From assembly GCA_964490875.1 (NCBI GenBank), contig CAZBEF010000001.1:1-64000 (forward strand): a stretch of 64,000 nucleotides of DNA, read 5' to 3'. Both the position numbers and the translations under genes were made by a program. Below are positions 52,142 through 61,100 of the stretch, in pieces. How positions within the stretch are numbered: the stretch's first letter is position 1; each line of letters opens with the position of its first letter. Source of the stretch: CAYYYG01 sp964490875 (lineage in GTDB: Bacteria; Patescibacteriota; Microgenomatia; UBA1406; GWC2-37-13). Below the pieces are notes generated by a model that saw nothing but the letters and a program-made list of their open reading frames with translations, was not told the DNA's origin and searched no databases.

Positions 52142-53384
52142 ACAGATCTTCCAGATCCTTCACACTGCCGAAGGCCACGCGGTCCAGCACCAGCCCCTCC
52201 ATTCCCATCATAATTGCCGGGGTGATCACGAATTCACCGTAGCGGTCATTCATTTTGTCCATGGCGTCGGCTACTTTCCGGGTTTTGTCGGGCGACTGGT
52301 CGAACAGATTCAGCTGCGGTGTGGCCGCCGGTTTCAGATCATAACAGCTGACGCTGAGTTTGGCTACCGTCTTCCGTTCCGGCTGGCGGTTGAAGATAAT
52401 CTGCGCGCCCCGATATAATTCCTGCGACGCGTACATAGTGCCGCTCATGAGCCTTCCCATATGCCAGTGCGTCATATCGGTATATAAACACGACACATGA
52501 ATTCCCTCGGCCACCTGCCCGGCGCGCCGAAGCCTCCGGCCCATCTTTTCACACAGCTTCATAAGTATCGCCGACAGCTCGTGCGGGTCGCTCGTAGGTT
52601 TGCCCAGCGCGTAATCCTGCCCGAAACTTTTGCGGCCGAATTCAACGGCATCAACCTCCCATCCGCGCAGCCGCCGGTACCAGTAATATCCCACTACACT
52701 TTTGAATACTCTTTTTTTTAATACATCAAGATCGGCATGAAGAAATTCGAGCGGGGTATAGATGCTGTTCATATTCAGCCGCGCTTCATTTTTTATATTA
52801 ATACCGCACAGGTCTGTGAGCTTTAACCGCGAAAATACTTCTTCCAGATTTCTGTGATCGATAACTTCCAGTCCGTCGGGTTTTTTAAGCGACGCGGCCG
52901 TTTTGGCCAGGAAGCGGTTGGTGGCGATGCCGATACTGCACGAAATCCATTCGCCGATTTCCGTACGCATCCGGTGTTTGATCTCTTCTGCAATTTCAGT
53001 CAGCGGCCGTTTCAGAAAACTTTCCAGCCCTTCAAAATGAATCACCGCTTCATCAATGGATTTCGGGTATACATGCGGCGAATATTCCTTAAATATTTTT
53101 TTGAACTTTATATGCACGTCGCGTACTTTCGGCGGATCATTCGGCCGGATGATTACGTCTTTGCATAACAGTTTTGCCTGCCAGTTGGTCATGCCGGTTT
53201 TTATGCCGTACCGTTTTGCTTCGATAGAAGGCGACAGCACGCATCCGTTCGGGGTAATGTATGCCGAAACAACAATCGGTTTGCCGCGCAGGTGAAAATA
53301 CGCCTGCTGTTCAACCGTTGCAAAACAGGAGTTTAAATCAATATGCATTACATCCGGATTGTTATGATTAAGCTGCAATTCCAT
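52131..53384 (-). CDS. Y-family translesion DNA polymerase (Pol IV/UmuC-like)
   Basis: A 417-aa error-prone polymerase. The catalytic carboxylates are Asp16 in 'MHIDLNSCFATVEQ' and Asp111/Glu112 in 'KSIDEAVIHFEG'; the palm, fingers, thumb and little-finger segments follow in order. Residues 357-361, QLNLF, are a textbook beta-clamp-binding motif. It copies past damaged bases at the cost of mutations. Its ATG overlaps the upstream 86-aa gene by 17 nt, and the shared promoter carries a LexA box. The coding strand is noticeably GC-richer than neighbours, compatible with recent acquisition. Confidence 0.92.
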   Translation of the reverse strand: MELQLNHNNPDVMHIDLNSCFATVEQQAYFHLRGKPIVVSAYITPNGCVLSPSIEAKRYGIKTGMTNWQAKLLCKDVIIRPNDPPKVRDVHIKFKKIFKEYSPHVYPKSIDEAVIHFEGLESFLKRPLTEIAEEIKHRMRTEIGEWISCSIGIATNRFLAKTAASLKKPDGLEVIDHRNLEEVFSRLKLTDLCGINIKNEARLNMNSIYTPLEFLHADLDVLKKRVFKSVVGYYWYRRLRGWEVDAVEFGRKSFGQDYALGKPTSDPHELSAILMKLCEKMGRRLRRAGQVAEGIHVSCLYTDMTHWHMGRLMSGTMYASQELYRGAQIIFNRQPERKTVAKLSVSCYDLKPAATPQLNLFDQSPDKTRKVADAMDKMNDRYGEFVITPAIMMGMEGLVLDRVAFGSVKDLEDLYAS

Positions 53385-53628
53385 CGCATACCTCCTCCAG
53401 CGTCCACGACAGCGCGTCCGTGTCGAATATCAACTTAAAGTCTATGGCTCCGTCTGTGACATGAAAAATATGCTGAACAACTCGCCCTGTCCGCACTTTA
53501 TGATGGAAGCAGATTTTTTTTACAATGTAATACCGCGCCTGCCATTTGATTTTATACGGATAAAACGTGCGCTTTACGCTGTCGTATACCGACATTACGC
53601 CGACTTTCTCACCGATGTGTTCTATCAT
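53368..53628 (-). CDS. DUF6504-like companion of the Y-family polymerase
   Basis: An 86-aa protein of strong beta pattern ('TFYPYKIKWQARYYIVKKI', 'VVQHIFHVTDGAIDFKLIFDTDALSWTLEEV'). Its layout resembles DUF6504 proteins that accompany ImuB/UmuC-type polymerases, but I assign this from pattern, not an alignment. It is the first gene of the SOS-type operon and overlaps the polymerase start by 17 nt, so it may be a processivity or regulatory subunit. Confidence 0.5.
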   Translation of the reverse strand: MIEHIGEKVGVMSVYDSVKRTFYPYKIKWQARYYIVKKICFHHKVRTGRVVQHIFHVTDGAIDFKLIFDTDALSWTLEEVCDGIAA

Positions 53629-53652
53629 AATAGTATATATGTATATGCGTGC

Positions 53653-53666
53653 CAGTTGTACAACTG
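53653..53666. promoter_or_regulatory. Second palindrome in the SOS divergent promoter
   Basis: CAGTTGTACAACTG is a perfect 14-bp palindrome in the leader between the polymerase-operon promoter and its first ATG. It differs from the LexA box and may bind another regulator. Confidence 0.45.
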
Positions 53667-53675
53667 TACAATATC

Positions 53676-53705
53676 ATTGTAGTGAACGTATGTTTACTTA
53701 GTCAA
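53676..53705 (-). promoter_or_regulatory. Polymerase-operon promoter with LexA box (shared with the SRAP gene)
   Basis: On the minus strand -35 TTGACT (53700-53705) and -10 TACAAT (53676-53681) are 18 nt apart, and the spacer holds the operator GTGAAC-GTAT-GTTTAC (53682-53697). Reverse-complemented it reads GTAAAC-N4-GTTCAC, identical in its half-sites to the boxes at 54427 and 56502. Bound LexA would block both divergent genes. Confidence 0.85.
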
Positions 53706-53737
53706 GAGCTACTACTCACTCAAACTGCTACACATGC

Positions 53738-53743
53738 TATAAT
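53738..53743 (+). promoter_or_regulatory. -10 element of the SRAP gene
   Basis: TATAAT ending 6 nt before the ATG at 53750, 40 nt downstream of the shared LexA box. Confidence 0.6.
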
Positions 53744-53749
53744 TTTAGA

Positions 53750-54430
53750 ATGTGCGGACGCTATACTCTGGAATTCGATAAAGACTTTTTTAAACGATTT
53801 AAAACTACCAATAAAATAGATTTTAAGTCGCGATATAATGTAGCGCCGAGTTATGACATGCCGGTTATAGTGAGTCACAGCCCCAATTCTGTCGAAATAA
53901 TGAAGTGGGGATTAGTTCCTTTTTGGGAAGAAAAAAAGGAAAAACCGCACGGGCTTATAAATGTCCGCGACGATACGCTTATTCAAAAAGCATGGGGGCA
54001 TAAATATCTGCAGCATCAACGGTGCCTGGTGCCTTCAACCGGATTTTTTGAATGGAAAAGAACAACCGACGGCAAAATTCCCTATTATTTTCATCTAACA
54101 GATCGGAAATATTTTTCATTTGCGGGAATGTACAGCACCTATAAACAACCATCATCGGGCCGGGAATTGAAAACCTATACGATAATAACAACTACTCCCA
54201 ATTCGGTAATGGAACATGTTCACAATAGGATGCCCGTCATTTTAAAAGAAGAAGATGAATATGCCTGGCTTAATCCGGATACAGTCGAGATCGATCAGTT
54301 ACAGAGTTTTTTGAAACCATATGCGTCGCGATCAATGTCAGCTTATCCCGTTTCCAAAAAAGTAAACAGCCCCGCATATGACAGGCAGGATATCATACAA
54401 GAATTAAAAGGTGAGTTAAATTCTGCGTAA
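53750..54430 (+). CDS. SOS response-associated peptidase (SRAP/YedK/HMCES)
   Basis: The 226-aa protein covalently captures abasic sites in single-stranded DNA, protecting them from cleavage. All signature residues are present: catalytic Cys2 ('MCGRYTL'), Asn71 in 'LINVRDD', Glu101 in 'GFFEWK' and His158 in 'EHVHNRMPVIL'. It starts at a leaderless-type promoter in a divergent region controlled by a LexA box, matching the SOS naming of the family. Confidence 0.94.
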   Translation: MCGRYTLEFDKDFFKRFKTTNKIDFKSRYNVAPSYDMPVIVSHSPNSVEIMKWGLVPFWEEKKEKPHGLINVRDDTLIQKAWGHKYLQHQRCLVPSTGFFEWKRTTDGKIPYYFHLTDRKYFSFAGMYSTYKQPSSGRELKTYTIITTTPNSVMEHVHNRMPVILKEEDEYAWLNPDTVEIDQLQSFLKPYASRSMSAYPVSKKVNSPAYDRQDIIQELKGELNSA

Positions 54431-54466
54431 ACATCTGTTCACTTTTATAAAAAAATATGGCATACT
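54427..54466 (+). promoter_or_regulatory. LexA box and promoter of the DnaQ-Cho gene
   Basis: GTAAAC-ATCT-GTTCAC (54427-54442) overlaps a -35-like TTCACT (54438-54443), followed after 17 nt by a -10-like CATACT (54461-54466) that ends 6 nt before the ATG at 54473. Confidence 0.82.
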
Positions 54467-54472
54467 GGGTGT

Positions 54473-55921
54473 ATGCGAGCATCCTCTTCGCTGTTTGAAC
54501 AGCCGCTTACCATAGTCGATATCGAGACCACCGGATCGCGCGTGGTATATGACCGTATTATTGAGATCGGTATTCTTCGTGTGGAAGGCGGTGAGATCGT
54601 CAAAAAATATCAAACACTCATTAATCCTCAGATGTATATCTCGCCGTTTATTTCGCAGTTCACCGGAATTTCCCAAGAGCAACTGCAGAACGCGCCGACA
54701 TTTGAAGATGTGAAAGAAGATATTTTTTCCTTTTTTGAAGATTCGTTTTTTGTCGCACACAACGTGCGGTTTGATTATGGATTCATCAAAAATGAATTTA
54801 AACGGTACGGTGTTACATTCAGTTCTAAGTACTTTTGCTCCGCCCGCTTGTCGCGTCTTTTGTTTCCTCATCATCACCATCACAACCTCGACAGCATTAT
54901 CGAACGCTTCGGTCTGGAATGTGAAAACCGGCACAGGGCATACGATGACGCAAAAGCAATCTATGATTTTTTTCATGCGTTAGAAAAAATTGTTGAACCG
55001 GATGCAATTACCCAGGCTCTTGAGAAGTTATTTGTCCGGCCGAGTGTTCCGACTCAAATTACATCCCAAATAGATAACCTTCCCGATGCGCCGGGTGTGT
55101 ACATGTTTTACGATTCTTCAAATTTGCCGCTGTATATCGGCAAAAGCACCAATATTAAAGGGCGCGTCATTTCGCACTTCACCAACGACTATACGTCGAG
55201 CAAGGAAATGAATTTATGCCAGCAGGTAACCCGCATTGATTTCCAGAAAACGCATGGAGAATTGGGAGCTCTGCTTATCGAATCAGCCATGATTAAGGAA
55301 CAGCAACCCTTATTTAATCGTGTACTTCGTAGAATGCATAAGCTTACCGTGCTTCGTCTCGTAAAAACCAAGGAAGGATATTATTCGGTCGATATTGAAA
55401 CCGTCGATACCATTGCGCCCGAGGATACGGAATCCATTTTAGGAATTTTCAAATCAGTGCGGCAGGCTAAAAGTTTTCTCGACACGGTGTGCAAAAATTA
55501 TCATCTGTGCGGAAAGCTTTTGAAACTCGAAAATACAAAAGGTGCATGTTTTCTCCATAAACTGGAAATCTGCCAGGGTGCATGTGTCGGGGAAGAATCG
55601 GTGGAAGAATATAACACACGGTGTATGCAGGGATTTGATGCCACACGCATTCATCCATGGCCGTTCCGCGGTCCGATTGCCATTATGGAGCAGGACGCCG
55701 ATTCCGGAGAAGCATTTGTGGTGGACCGCTGGTGTCTTGTCGGGACCATTACATTTGATCAATACAATGAAAATACATTCAAAAGACTCGGGTATACATT
55801 TGATTATGATATTTACAAAATATTAGGAAGGTATCTGCGCAATAAATCTAACTACTCGCATATCCGGCATCTTGAAACGGCCGAGATGAATAATCTGATG
55901 CAGCATACCGCTGCTGGTTGA
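54473..55921 (+). CDS. DnaQ-type exonuclease fused to UvrC/Cho-type GIY-YIG endonuclease
   Basis: A 482-aa two-enzyme fusion. Residues 1-170 are a DEDDh 3'-5' exonuclease (IVDIETTG with Asp16/Glu18, 'HNVRFDY', 'HRAYDDAKA'). Residues about 205-300 are a UvrC-N/Cho GIY-YIG domain ('APGVYMFYDSSNLPLYIGKSTNIKGRV' and 'LLIESAMIKEQQPLF' with the catalytic Glu), followed by the four-cysteine segment 'CGKLLKLENTKGACFLHKLEICQGACVG' seen in UvrC homologues. It resembles actinobacterial DnaQ-Cho proteins. In E. coli Cho is SOS-induced; here a LexA box is in the promoter. Predicted role: excision repair of bulky lesions. Confidence 0.92.
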   Translation: MRASSSLFEQPLTIVDIETTGSRVVYDRIIEIGILRVEGGEIVKKYQTLINPQMYISPFISQFTGISQEQLQNAPTFEDVKEDIFSFFEDSFFVAHNVRFDYGFIKNEFKRYGVTFSSKYFCSARLSRLLFPHHHHHNLDSIIERFGLECENRHRAYDDAKAIYDFFHALEKIVEPDAITQALEKLFVRPSVPTQITSQIDNLPDAPGVYMFYDSSNLPLYIGKSTNIKGRVISHFTNDYTSSKEMNLCQQVTRIDFQKTHGELGALLIESAMIKEQQPLFNRVLRRMHKLTVLRLVKTKEGYYSVDIETVDTIAPEDTESILGIFKSVRQAKSFLDTVCKNYHLCGKLLKLENTKGACFLHKLEICQGACVGEESVEEYNTRCMQGFDATRIHPWPFRGPIAIMEQDADSGEAFVVDRWCLVGTITFDQYNENTFKRLGYTFDYDIYKILGRYLRNKSNYSHIRHLETAEMNNLMQHTAAG

Positions 55922-56486
55922 ATTTTCGAACCACTGCTTTCACAATTCCATGAATCTGAAGTTCTGATTTGGGGTAAAACGGCGGATATTTGGAGTTTGC
56001 GGCCATCAAATAATTTATTTTTCGTTTCGAATCTTTCTGAAGAATCTTGAGCGTCCATTCGCGGTCAATCTGCGCCAGTACTATATCGCCCGGCTTGGCA
56101 TTTTTTGTCTGTTCGATTATCACAATATCTCCTTCAAAAATTCCGGCTTCAATCATAGAATCTCCACTTACTTTCAATAGAAATGAAGTCTGGGGATCTT
56201 CAATAAGATATTCTTCAAGCGACAAATACGATTTATTTTCATCGGCGATTACCGGGAAACCGGCTTTTATGAGTCCTAAAAAGGGGAGGCTGAAAAATTT
56301 AGAAGTCGGCGCCAACTTGTCCGCTTCTTTTTTTAAGAATCCTTCTTCAATCCATTTATGGACGATCTTAAATACGGCGTTTTTGGAAGAAACGTTAAAG
56401 ATTTTCAGCATCTCCGTATACGAAGGGAGCCTTCTATAGCGGCGATAAAATTTTTTCACTCCGGCTAAACGGTCTGTACTTTGCAT
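55848..56486 (-). CDS. lexA: LexA-type SOS repressor/peptidase
   Basis: The 212-aa protein has an N-terminal winged helix (about 1-60) and an S24 autoproteolytic domain: cleavage site Ala75-Gly76 ('IKAGFP'), nucleophile Ser110 in 'VSGDSM' and general base Lys147 in 'WTLKIL'. The spacing of cleavage site, Ser and Lys (35 and 37 residues) equals that of E. coli LexA. The ATG at 56486 is preferred over a TTG two codons upstream. Its own promoter carries the operator found at two other local promoters. Its 3' end overlaps the convergent DnaQ-Cho gene by 74 nt. Confidence 0.92.
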   Translation of the reverse strand: MQSTDRLAGVKKFYRRYRRLPSYTEMLKIFNVSSKNAVFKIVHKWIEEGFLKKEADKLAPTSKFFSLPFLGLIKAGFPVIADENKSYLSLEEYLIEDPQTSFLLKVSGDSMIEAGIFEGDIVIIEQTKNAKPGDIVLAQIDREWTLKILQKDSKRKINYLMAANSKYPPFYPKSELQIHGIVKAVVRKFNQQRYAASDYSSRPFQDAGYASS

Positions 56487-56495
56487 ATACAAGTT

Positions 56496-56525
56496 AGTAT
56501 AGTAAACGAAAGTTCACTTTGTCAA
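56496..56525 (-). promoter_or_regulatory. lexA promoter with LexA box
   Basis: -35 TTGACA (56520-56525) and -10 TATACT (56496-56501) are 18 nt apart on the minus strand; the operator GTAAAC-GAAA-GTTCAC (56502-56517, plus-strand reading) lies wholly in the spacer. The ATG follows 9 nt after the -10, so little or no leader exists. Confidence 0.88.
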
Positions 56526-56573
56526 TACGATAAGTTACGTATTCTATAGGTTGAACAATCATTAAAATTTTGA

Positions 56574-56579
56574 TATACT
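56574..56579 (+). promoter_or_regulatory. -10 element of the membrane-fusion protein gene
   Basis: TATACT ending 6 nt before the ATG at 56586. Confidence 0.6.
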
Positions 56580-56585
56580 ACGCGG

Positions 56586-58022
56586 ATGGTACAAAAAATT
56601 CGCAAACACTGGAATACTATTAAACATGTTATCCGCACAGGCTATAAAAAAACGGAAACCGCTATCGAACGAAGACCACTGGTTAGTTTTTTATCTGCAT
56701 TAGGTGTCCTTCTTATACTTATTATAGTAAGCAACTTCCTTAGTTCTCCAAAAACAAACGGAACAGAAGCTGCAGCTGAAAAGAAGGAAATAAAAGTATA
56801 TACAATAGGAACTGCTCCTAAAATAAGCGCCCAGGCTCAGATTGAAAAAACAGGGGTAATTACCATTACAGCGCTTATGTCTGGTGTAATAAATCAGATA
56901 AACGTTTATGAGGGAATGCGGGTAGGGCAGGGAGCGAATCTTATCTGGATGACCTCAAATTATCAGGGTGGAAATGTATTCTCCCTTCAAAGGCAGCTTG
57001 CCGAGACTCAATACAATAATGTAATTGCAACATACAATACTCAGAAGAGCTTAATTGACAAGCAGCGTGAAGTGGCAGATAAATCAAAGTCTAATACCGA
57101 TGAGCTCCGCGATATCACTTCAAAATCTGTTGATGAAACAAAAAGTCTTATTGATTTGAATGAAGATGTTGCCGATAGCCTATCAAACCAGATTACTGAT
57201 CTTGAAAATTCCGGCGCCGATGAAGCAACAATCCGAACACAAAAACAGATTTTAAGCCAGGTATTGGCGGGTTTATTGCAGACCCGGAGTGCTCTCCGCC
57301 AAACAGAGTATCAGGTTAATACCGACAAACCGCCGACAAAATTGGCCGAACTTCAACATGATATTACTATACAGCAGCTGGCCCTTCAGGAACGGACATT
57401 AAACTTAAGCGTTGAAGTAAGTAGACTGCAGCTTCAGATAGCCCAAGTTACCGAAGCCACGATGCATCCGGTTGCGCCAGCTTCGGGTGTTGTTCAGAAA
57501 GTGCATGTTCGGCTTGGCCAGGCAGTGAATCCAGGAACTCCTCTTGTCACCATTTCAGGTGATGTAGGGGAATTAAATGCGGTGGCCTATGTTCCACAAT
57601 CTGTTGCTCAAAATATTTCAAGAATGGAGCCGAGCTTTTTGTACATAGGAAAGAATAAGGTTTCCGCTTCTCCGATTTTTATTTCAGAAGACGCAACCGA
57701 GGGTAATTTATATTCAATAAAGTACGCAGTTCCGGCTGAAAATTATTCAGAAGTAACCGATAAGGGATTTGTCCGCGTTGAAATTCCAATTGGTTATGCC
57801 GATACAACTGCCGCGATGCCGTATATTCCTCTTGATGCAATTTACCAGAGTAAGAGTGCTACTTATGTCTTCGTGAATAATAAGGGTGTGGCAAAGAGCC
57901 GTGAGCTGACACTTGGGCCGGTTTATGGTCAGTTCGTGCAGGTTGAGACTGGTTTGGGAGCAGGCGATAGAGTGATTGTGAATCGGAATGTAATTGAGGG
58001 AGACAAAGTTGTGGAAGAGTAA
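56586..58022 (+). CDS. Membrane fusion protein (HlyD/AcrA-type adaptor)
   Basis: A 478-aa adaptor with one N-terminal membrane helix (about 33-51), a split barrel-sandwich domain ('ALMSGVINQINVYEGMRVGQGANL' and 'APASGVVQKVHVRLGQAVNPGTPL'), a long helical hairpin between them (about 150-300), and a C-terminal beta-barrel/MP domain. It links an RND pump to the outside. The next gene is the pump. No TolC-like partner follows, which fits a cell without an outer membrane or a role other than efflux. Confidence 0.88.
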   Translation: MVQKIRKHWNTIKHVIRTGYKKTETAIERRPLVSFLSALGVLLILIIVSNFLSSPKTNGTEAAAEKKEIKVYTIGTAPKISAQAQIEKTGVITITALMSGVINQINVYEGMRVGQGANLIWMTSNYQGGNVFSLQRQLAETQYNNVIATYNTQKSLIDKQREVADKSKSNTDELRDITSKSVDETKSLIDLNEDVADSLSNQITDLENSGADEATIRTQKQILSQVLAGLLQTRSALRQTEYQVNTDKPPTKLAELQHDITIQQLALQERTLNLSVEVSRLQLQIAQVTEATMHPVAPASGVVQKVHVRLGQAVNPGTPLVTISGDVGELNAVAYVPQSVAQNISRMEPSFLYIGKNKVSASPIFISEDATEGNLYSIKYAVPAENYSEVTDKGFVRVEIPIGYADTTAAMPYIPLDAIYQSKSATYVFVNNKGVAKSRELTLGPVYGQFVQVETGLGAGDRVIVNRNVIEGDKVVEE

Positions 58023-58044
58023 TCAGTTCTGTCTCGCTTGACAC

Positions 58045-58116
58045 GGATTTTTTATGCTCCGTGGGCGTGCTCGCACAAGACTAGCTGCGCACCTCCCAAG
58101 TCGCAAAAAAATCCGC
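58045..58116. repeat. Inverted repeat between adaptor and pump genes
   Basis: CGGATTTTTT (58045-58054) pairs with AAAAAATCCG (58107-58116). The 52 nt between them hold smaller GC-rich pairings. The T-run after a GC-rich stem could act as a terminator or attenuator for the RND gene, or be a dispersed repeat. There is no gene in 58023-58164. Confidence 0.45.
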
Positions 58117-58164
58117 GTCTACGCTCGATAATCATTCCAAACAAATTATTTAAGAAATATACCA

Positions 58165-61100
58165 ATGGCGAAATCTCAGTCGTATCTTGAACAATTAAAG
58201 TTTGATCCCAAGCTGTGGAATAGTTTACATGCCAAGTGGATTGTAAATATCCGGCTGGTTATTTTGCTGATCCTGCTTGTCATCTCAGTCGGCTTGATCA
58301 GTGTGTTTACGCTTCCCAGAAGGTTGAATCCAGAAGTGAAAATTCCGATTGTTACAGTCAGTGTCGTTCTTCCGGGTGCCAGTCCGGAGGATATCGAGTC
58401 GCTGGTTACTCAGCCTCTTGAAGATGCTTTATTGGGAATGGATAAGCTCGATGTTGTTACTTCCTCATCCCGCGATAATGTTTCGGTAGTTGTTCTGCAG
58501 TTCTTATCTACTGTCAATAAAGATAAAGTCCGTGATGATGTTCAGTCGCTTGTTGATACCGTTTCGCTGCCGGAAGATGCCCAGACTCCGAGAGTTGCTT
58601 CAGTTGATCTTGAGAATGAACCGGTATGGCAGTTTGCTATTTCTTCCAATGCCGACACAGCTTCTTTAATGCGGTTTACTGATCGAGTGAAGGAAAGTAT
58701 TGAAGAGCTGCCGCATGTGAAGAATGTGGAGCTTGCCGGATTTGAAACTCAGGAAGTCACCGTTACCGTGAGTCCGGAAAAACTCAGAGAGTATGGTATT
58801 AGTCCTTTTACGTTGTCTCAAGCCGTGCAGAAAGCAGCGGCGTCTTATCCTGCTGGAACTGTAAATACTGCAGCATCCTCTTTTTCCTTAACTATCGACC
58901 CAGCCATAACTACAGTTGCTGATATTCGCAATATACGGATTTCTACTCATGATTCTCAGGTGAGTTTGGGAGATATTGCCACAGTTGCAGAAAAAACTTC
59001 TATCAACCAGTTCCGTTCATTTGTCGCAACGGGAGAAAAAAAACCGCAGCGGGCAGTGACTTTTTATGTCTATAAAACATCTTCCGCCAATATAGACAAT
59101 ACCGCTTCAGAAGTTGAGACGCTTGTAAATAAAATGGTTCGTGAACATGGAAATGAATTCACAGTTACATCTGTTCTGAATGCTGGCCATGAGCTGACTA
59201 AACAGTATGTTGATCTTCTAGGTGATTTCCAATCAACTATCTTATTGGTATTTATAAATTTATTAATATTTCTTGGTCTTCGACAAGCACTTCTTGCATC
59301 GCTTACCATTCCGCTTACTTTTTTGTCGGGAATTATTTTCATGAAAGTGTTTGGATTGACTATTAATTTTATTTCTTTATTTGCCTTCCTGCTTGCTCTC
59401 GGTACTTCAATTGATGACACCATAGTCGTCGTTTCATCGATGACAACATATTATCGGACGAAAAAATTTACTCCGCAGGAAACCGGACTATTGGTATGGC
59501 GTGATTTTATTATTCCTATCTGGTCAACAACCATTACAACAATCTGGGCATACCTGCCGCTTCTTTTAACGACCGGAATTATTGGTGAATTTATTAAATC
59601 AATTCCGATTGTGGTGACCGCAACCATGGTCTCATCAACCTTATATGCGGTTACTGTTACATTGCCTCTTCTTATCGTTATTTTAAAACCAAACATTGCC
59701 AAACGAGTAACCATCATGATGCGTGTTATATCGCTTTTGCTTATTGCTGGTATGCTGTTCTTCCTTCTTCCTAAAACAAGTCTGTTTCCACTCGTCTTGA
59801 TTGCCTCATTTGCTTTTTTCTTTATTGTCTATAAAGTCCGGAAATATTTTTTCAAGACCGGCCATACATTTCTTACCGAACACCCTCATGCCGCTCCGGT
59901 AACAAAACGAATCCGCGACGGGTTCAGCAATGGATTTATTAATATTGCCAGGATCGGGCGAGTATATCAGAGAATAATTTCGAGAATTTTAGTTTCCAAG
60001 CACGGCCGAAGAAATACTATTATTGTCGTGCTGGCGTTTGCGTTATTTGCCTATCTGCTCGTACCGTTTGGGTTAGTAAAGAATGAATTTTTCCCAAAAA
60101 CAGATGAAGATTATCTTTATATCAATCTTGATATGCCGTCGGGGACAAATTCAGAAATGGTCGAGGCAGAAGCTCTAAAAGTTGCCGATACCGTGCGTAA
60201 AATTCCTGAAGCAACTGCGGTAGTAACCGATGTTGGCCGTTCATTCACTGGTGAAAATTTCAGCCAGAACAGTAGCTCGGCAGTGATTGCAATTCTATTT
60301 AAAGAAGATAGAAAACGAACTTCGATGACAGTTGCCGAAGAGTTAAGAAATAAATTTAAATCGTATACAAGCGGTACGCTCACGGTACAAGAAGTGAGTG
60401 GAGGACCACCAGCCGGCTCTGATATTCAGATTAAGATTCTGGGCGACAATCTATCCGATCTCGACAAGTATGCGAATAAAGTGGTTACCTATCTCAAATC
60501 TCAAAAAGGTATAGCCGATGTCAATAAGTCGGTGAAACAAGGAACAAGTAAACTGGTCTTTGTCCCGGATGATACAAAAATGGCAGCAGCTGGAATAACT
60601 ACAGACCAGATCGGTTTTCTGCTTCGCTCATACGCGAGCGGATTCAGTCTCGATAAAATTCGATTTGATAATAAAGAAACAGAGGTTATGTTCCGAATGG
60701 TCGATGCCGATGCCAATCCGCAGCAGATTGCTACGTTAAATGTTCAAACCCAAAAAGGATCGGTGCCGATATCATCGCTCGGAGAACTGCGGATGGAGAA
60801 TAATCCCACTGTAATAAATCGTGAAGACGGCAAACGCACTATCTCAGTAAGCGCCGGAGTTAAGAGGGGATTTGTCATTGCAGACATTAATAAGAACTTG
60901 GAAACATTTGCTTCAACCAAACTAAATCTTCCGGCTGGCTATTCATGGAAAACCGGCGGAGTGAATGAAGAAAATGCCAAGTCTATCCAGTCAATATTTC
61001 AGGCAATGGGACTTTCCTTCTTACTTATTTTAGTAACGATGGTTATTCAGTTTGGCTCATACCGCCAGGCAGCGATCATTCTACTTCTTATTCCTCTTGC

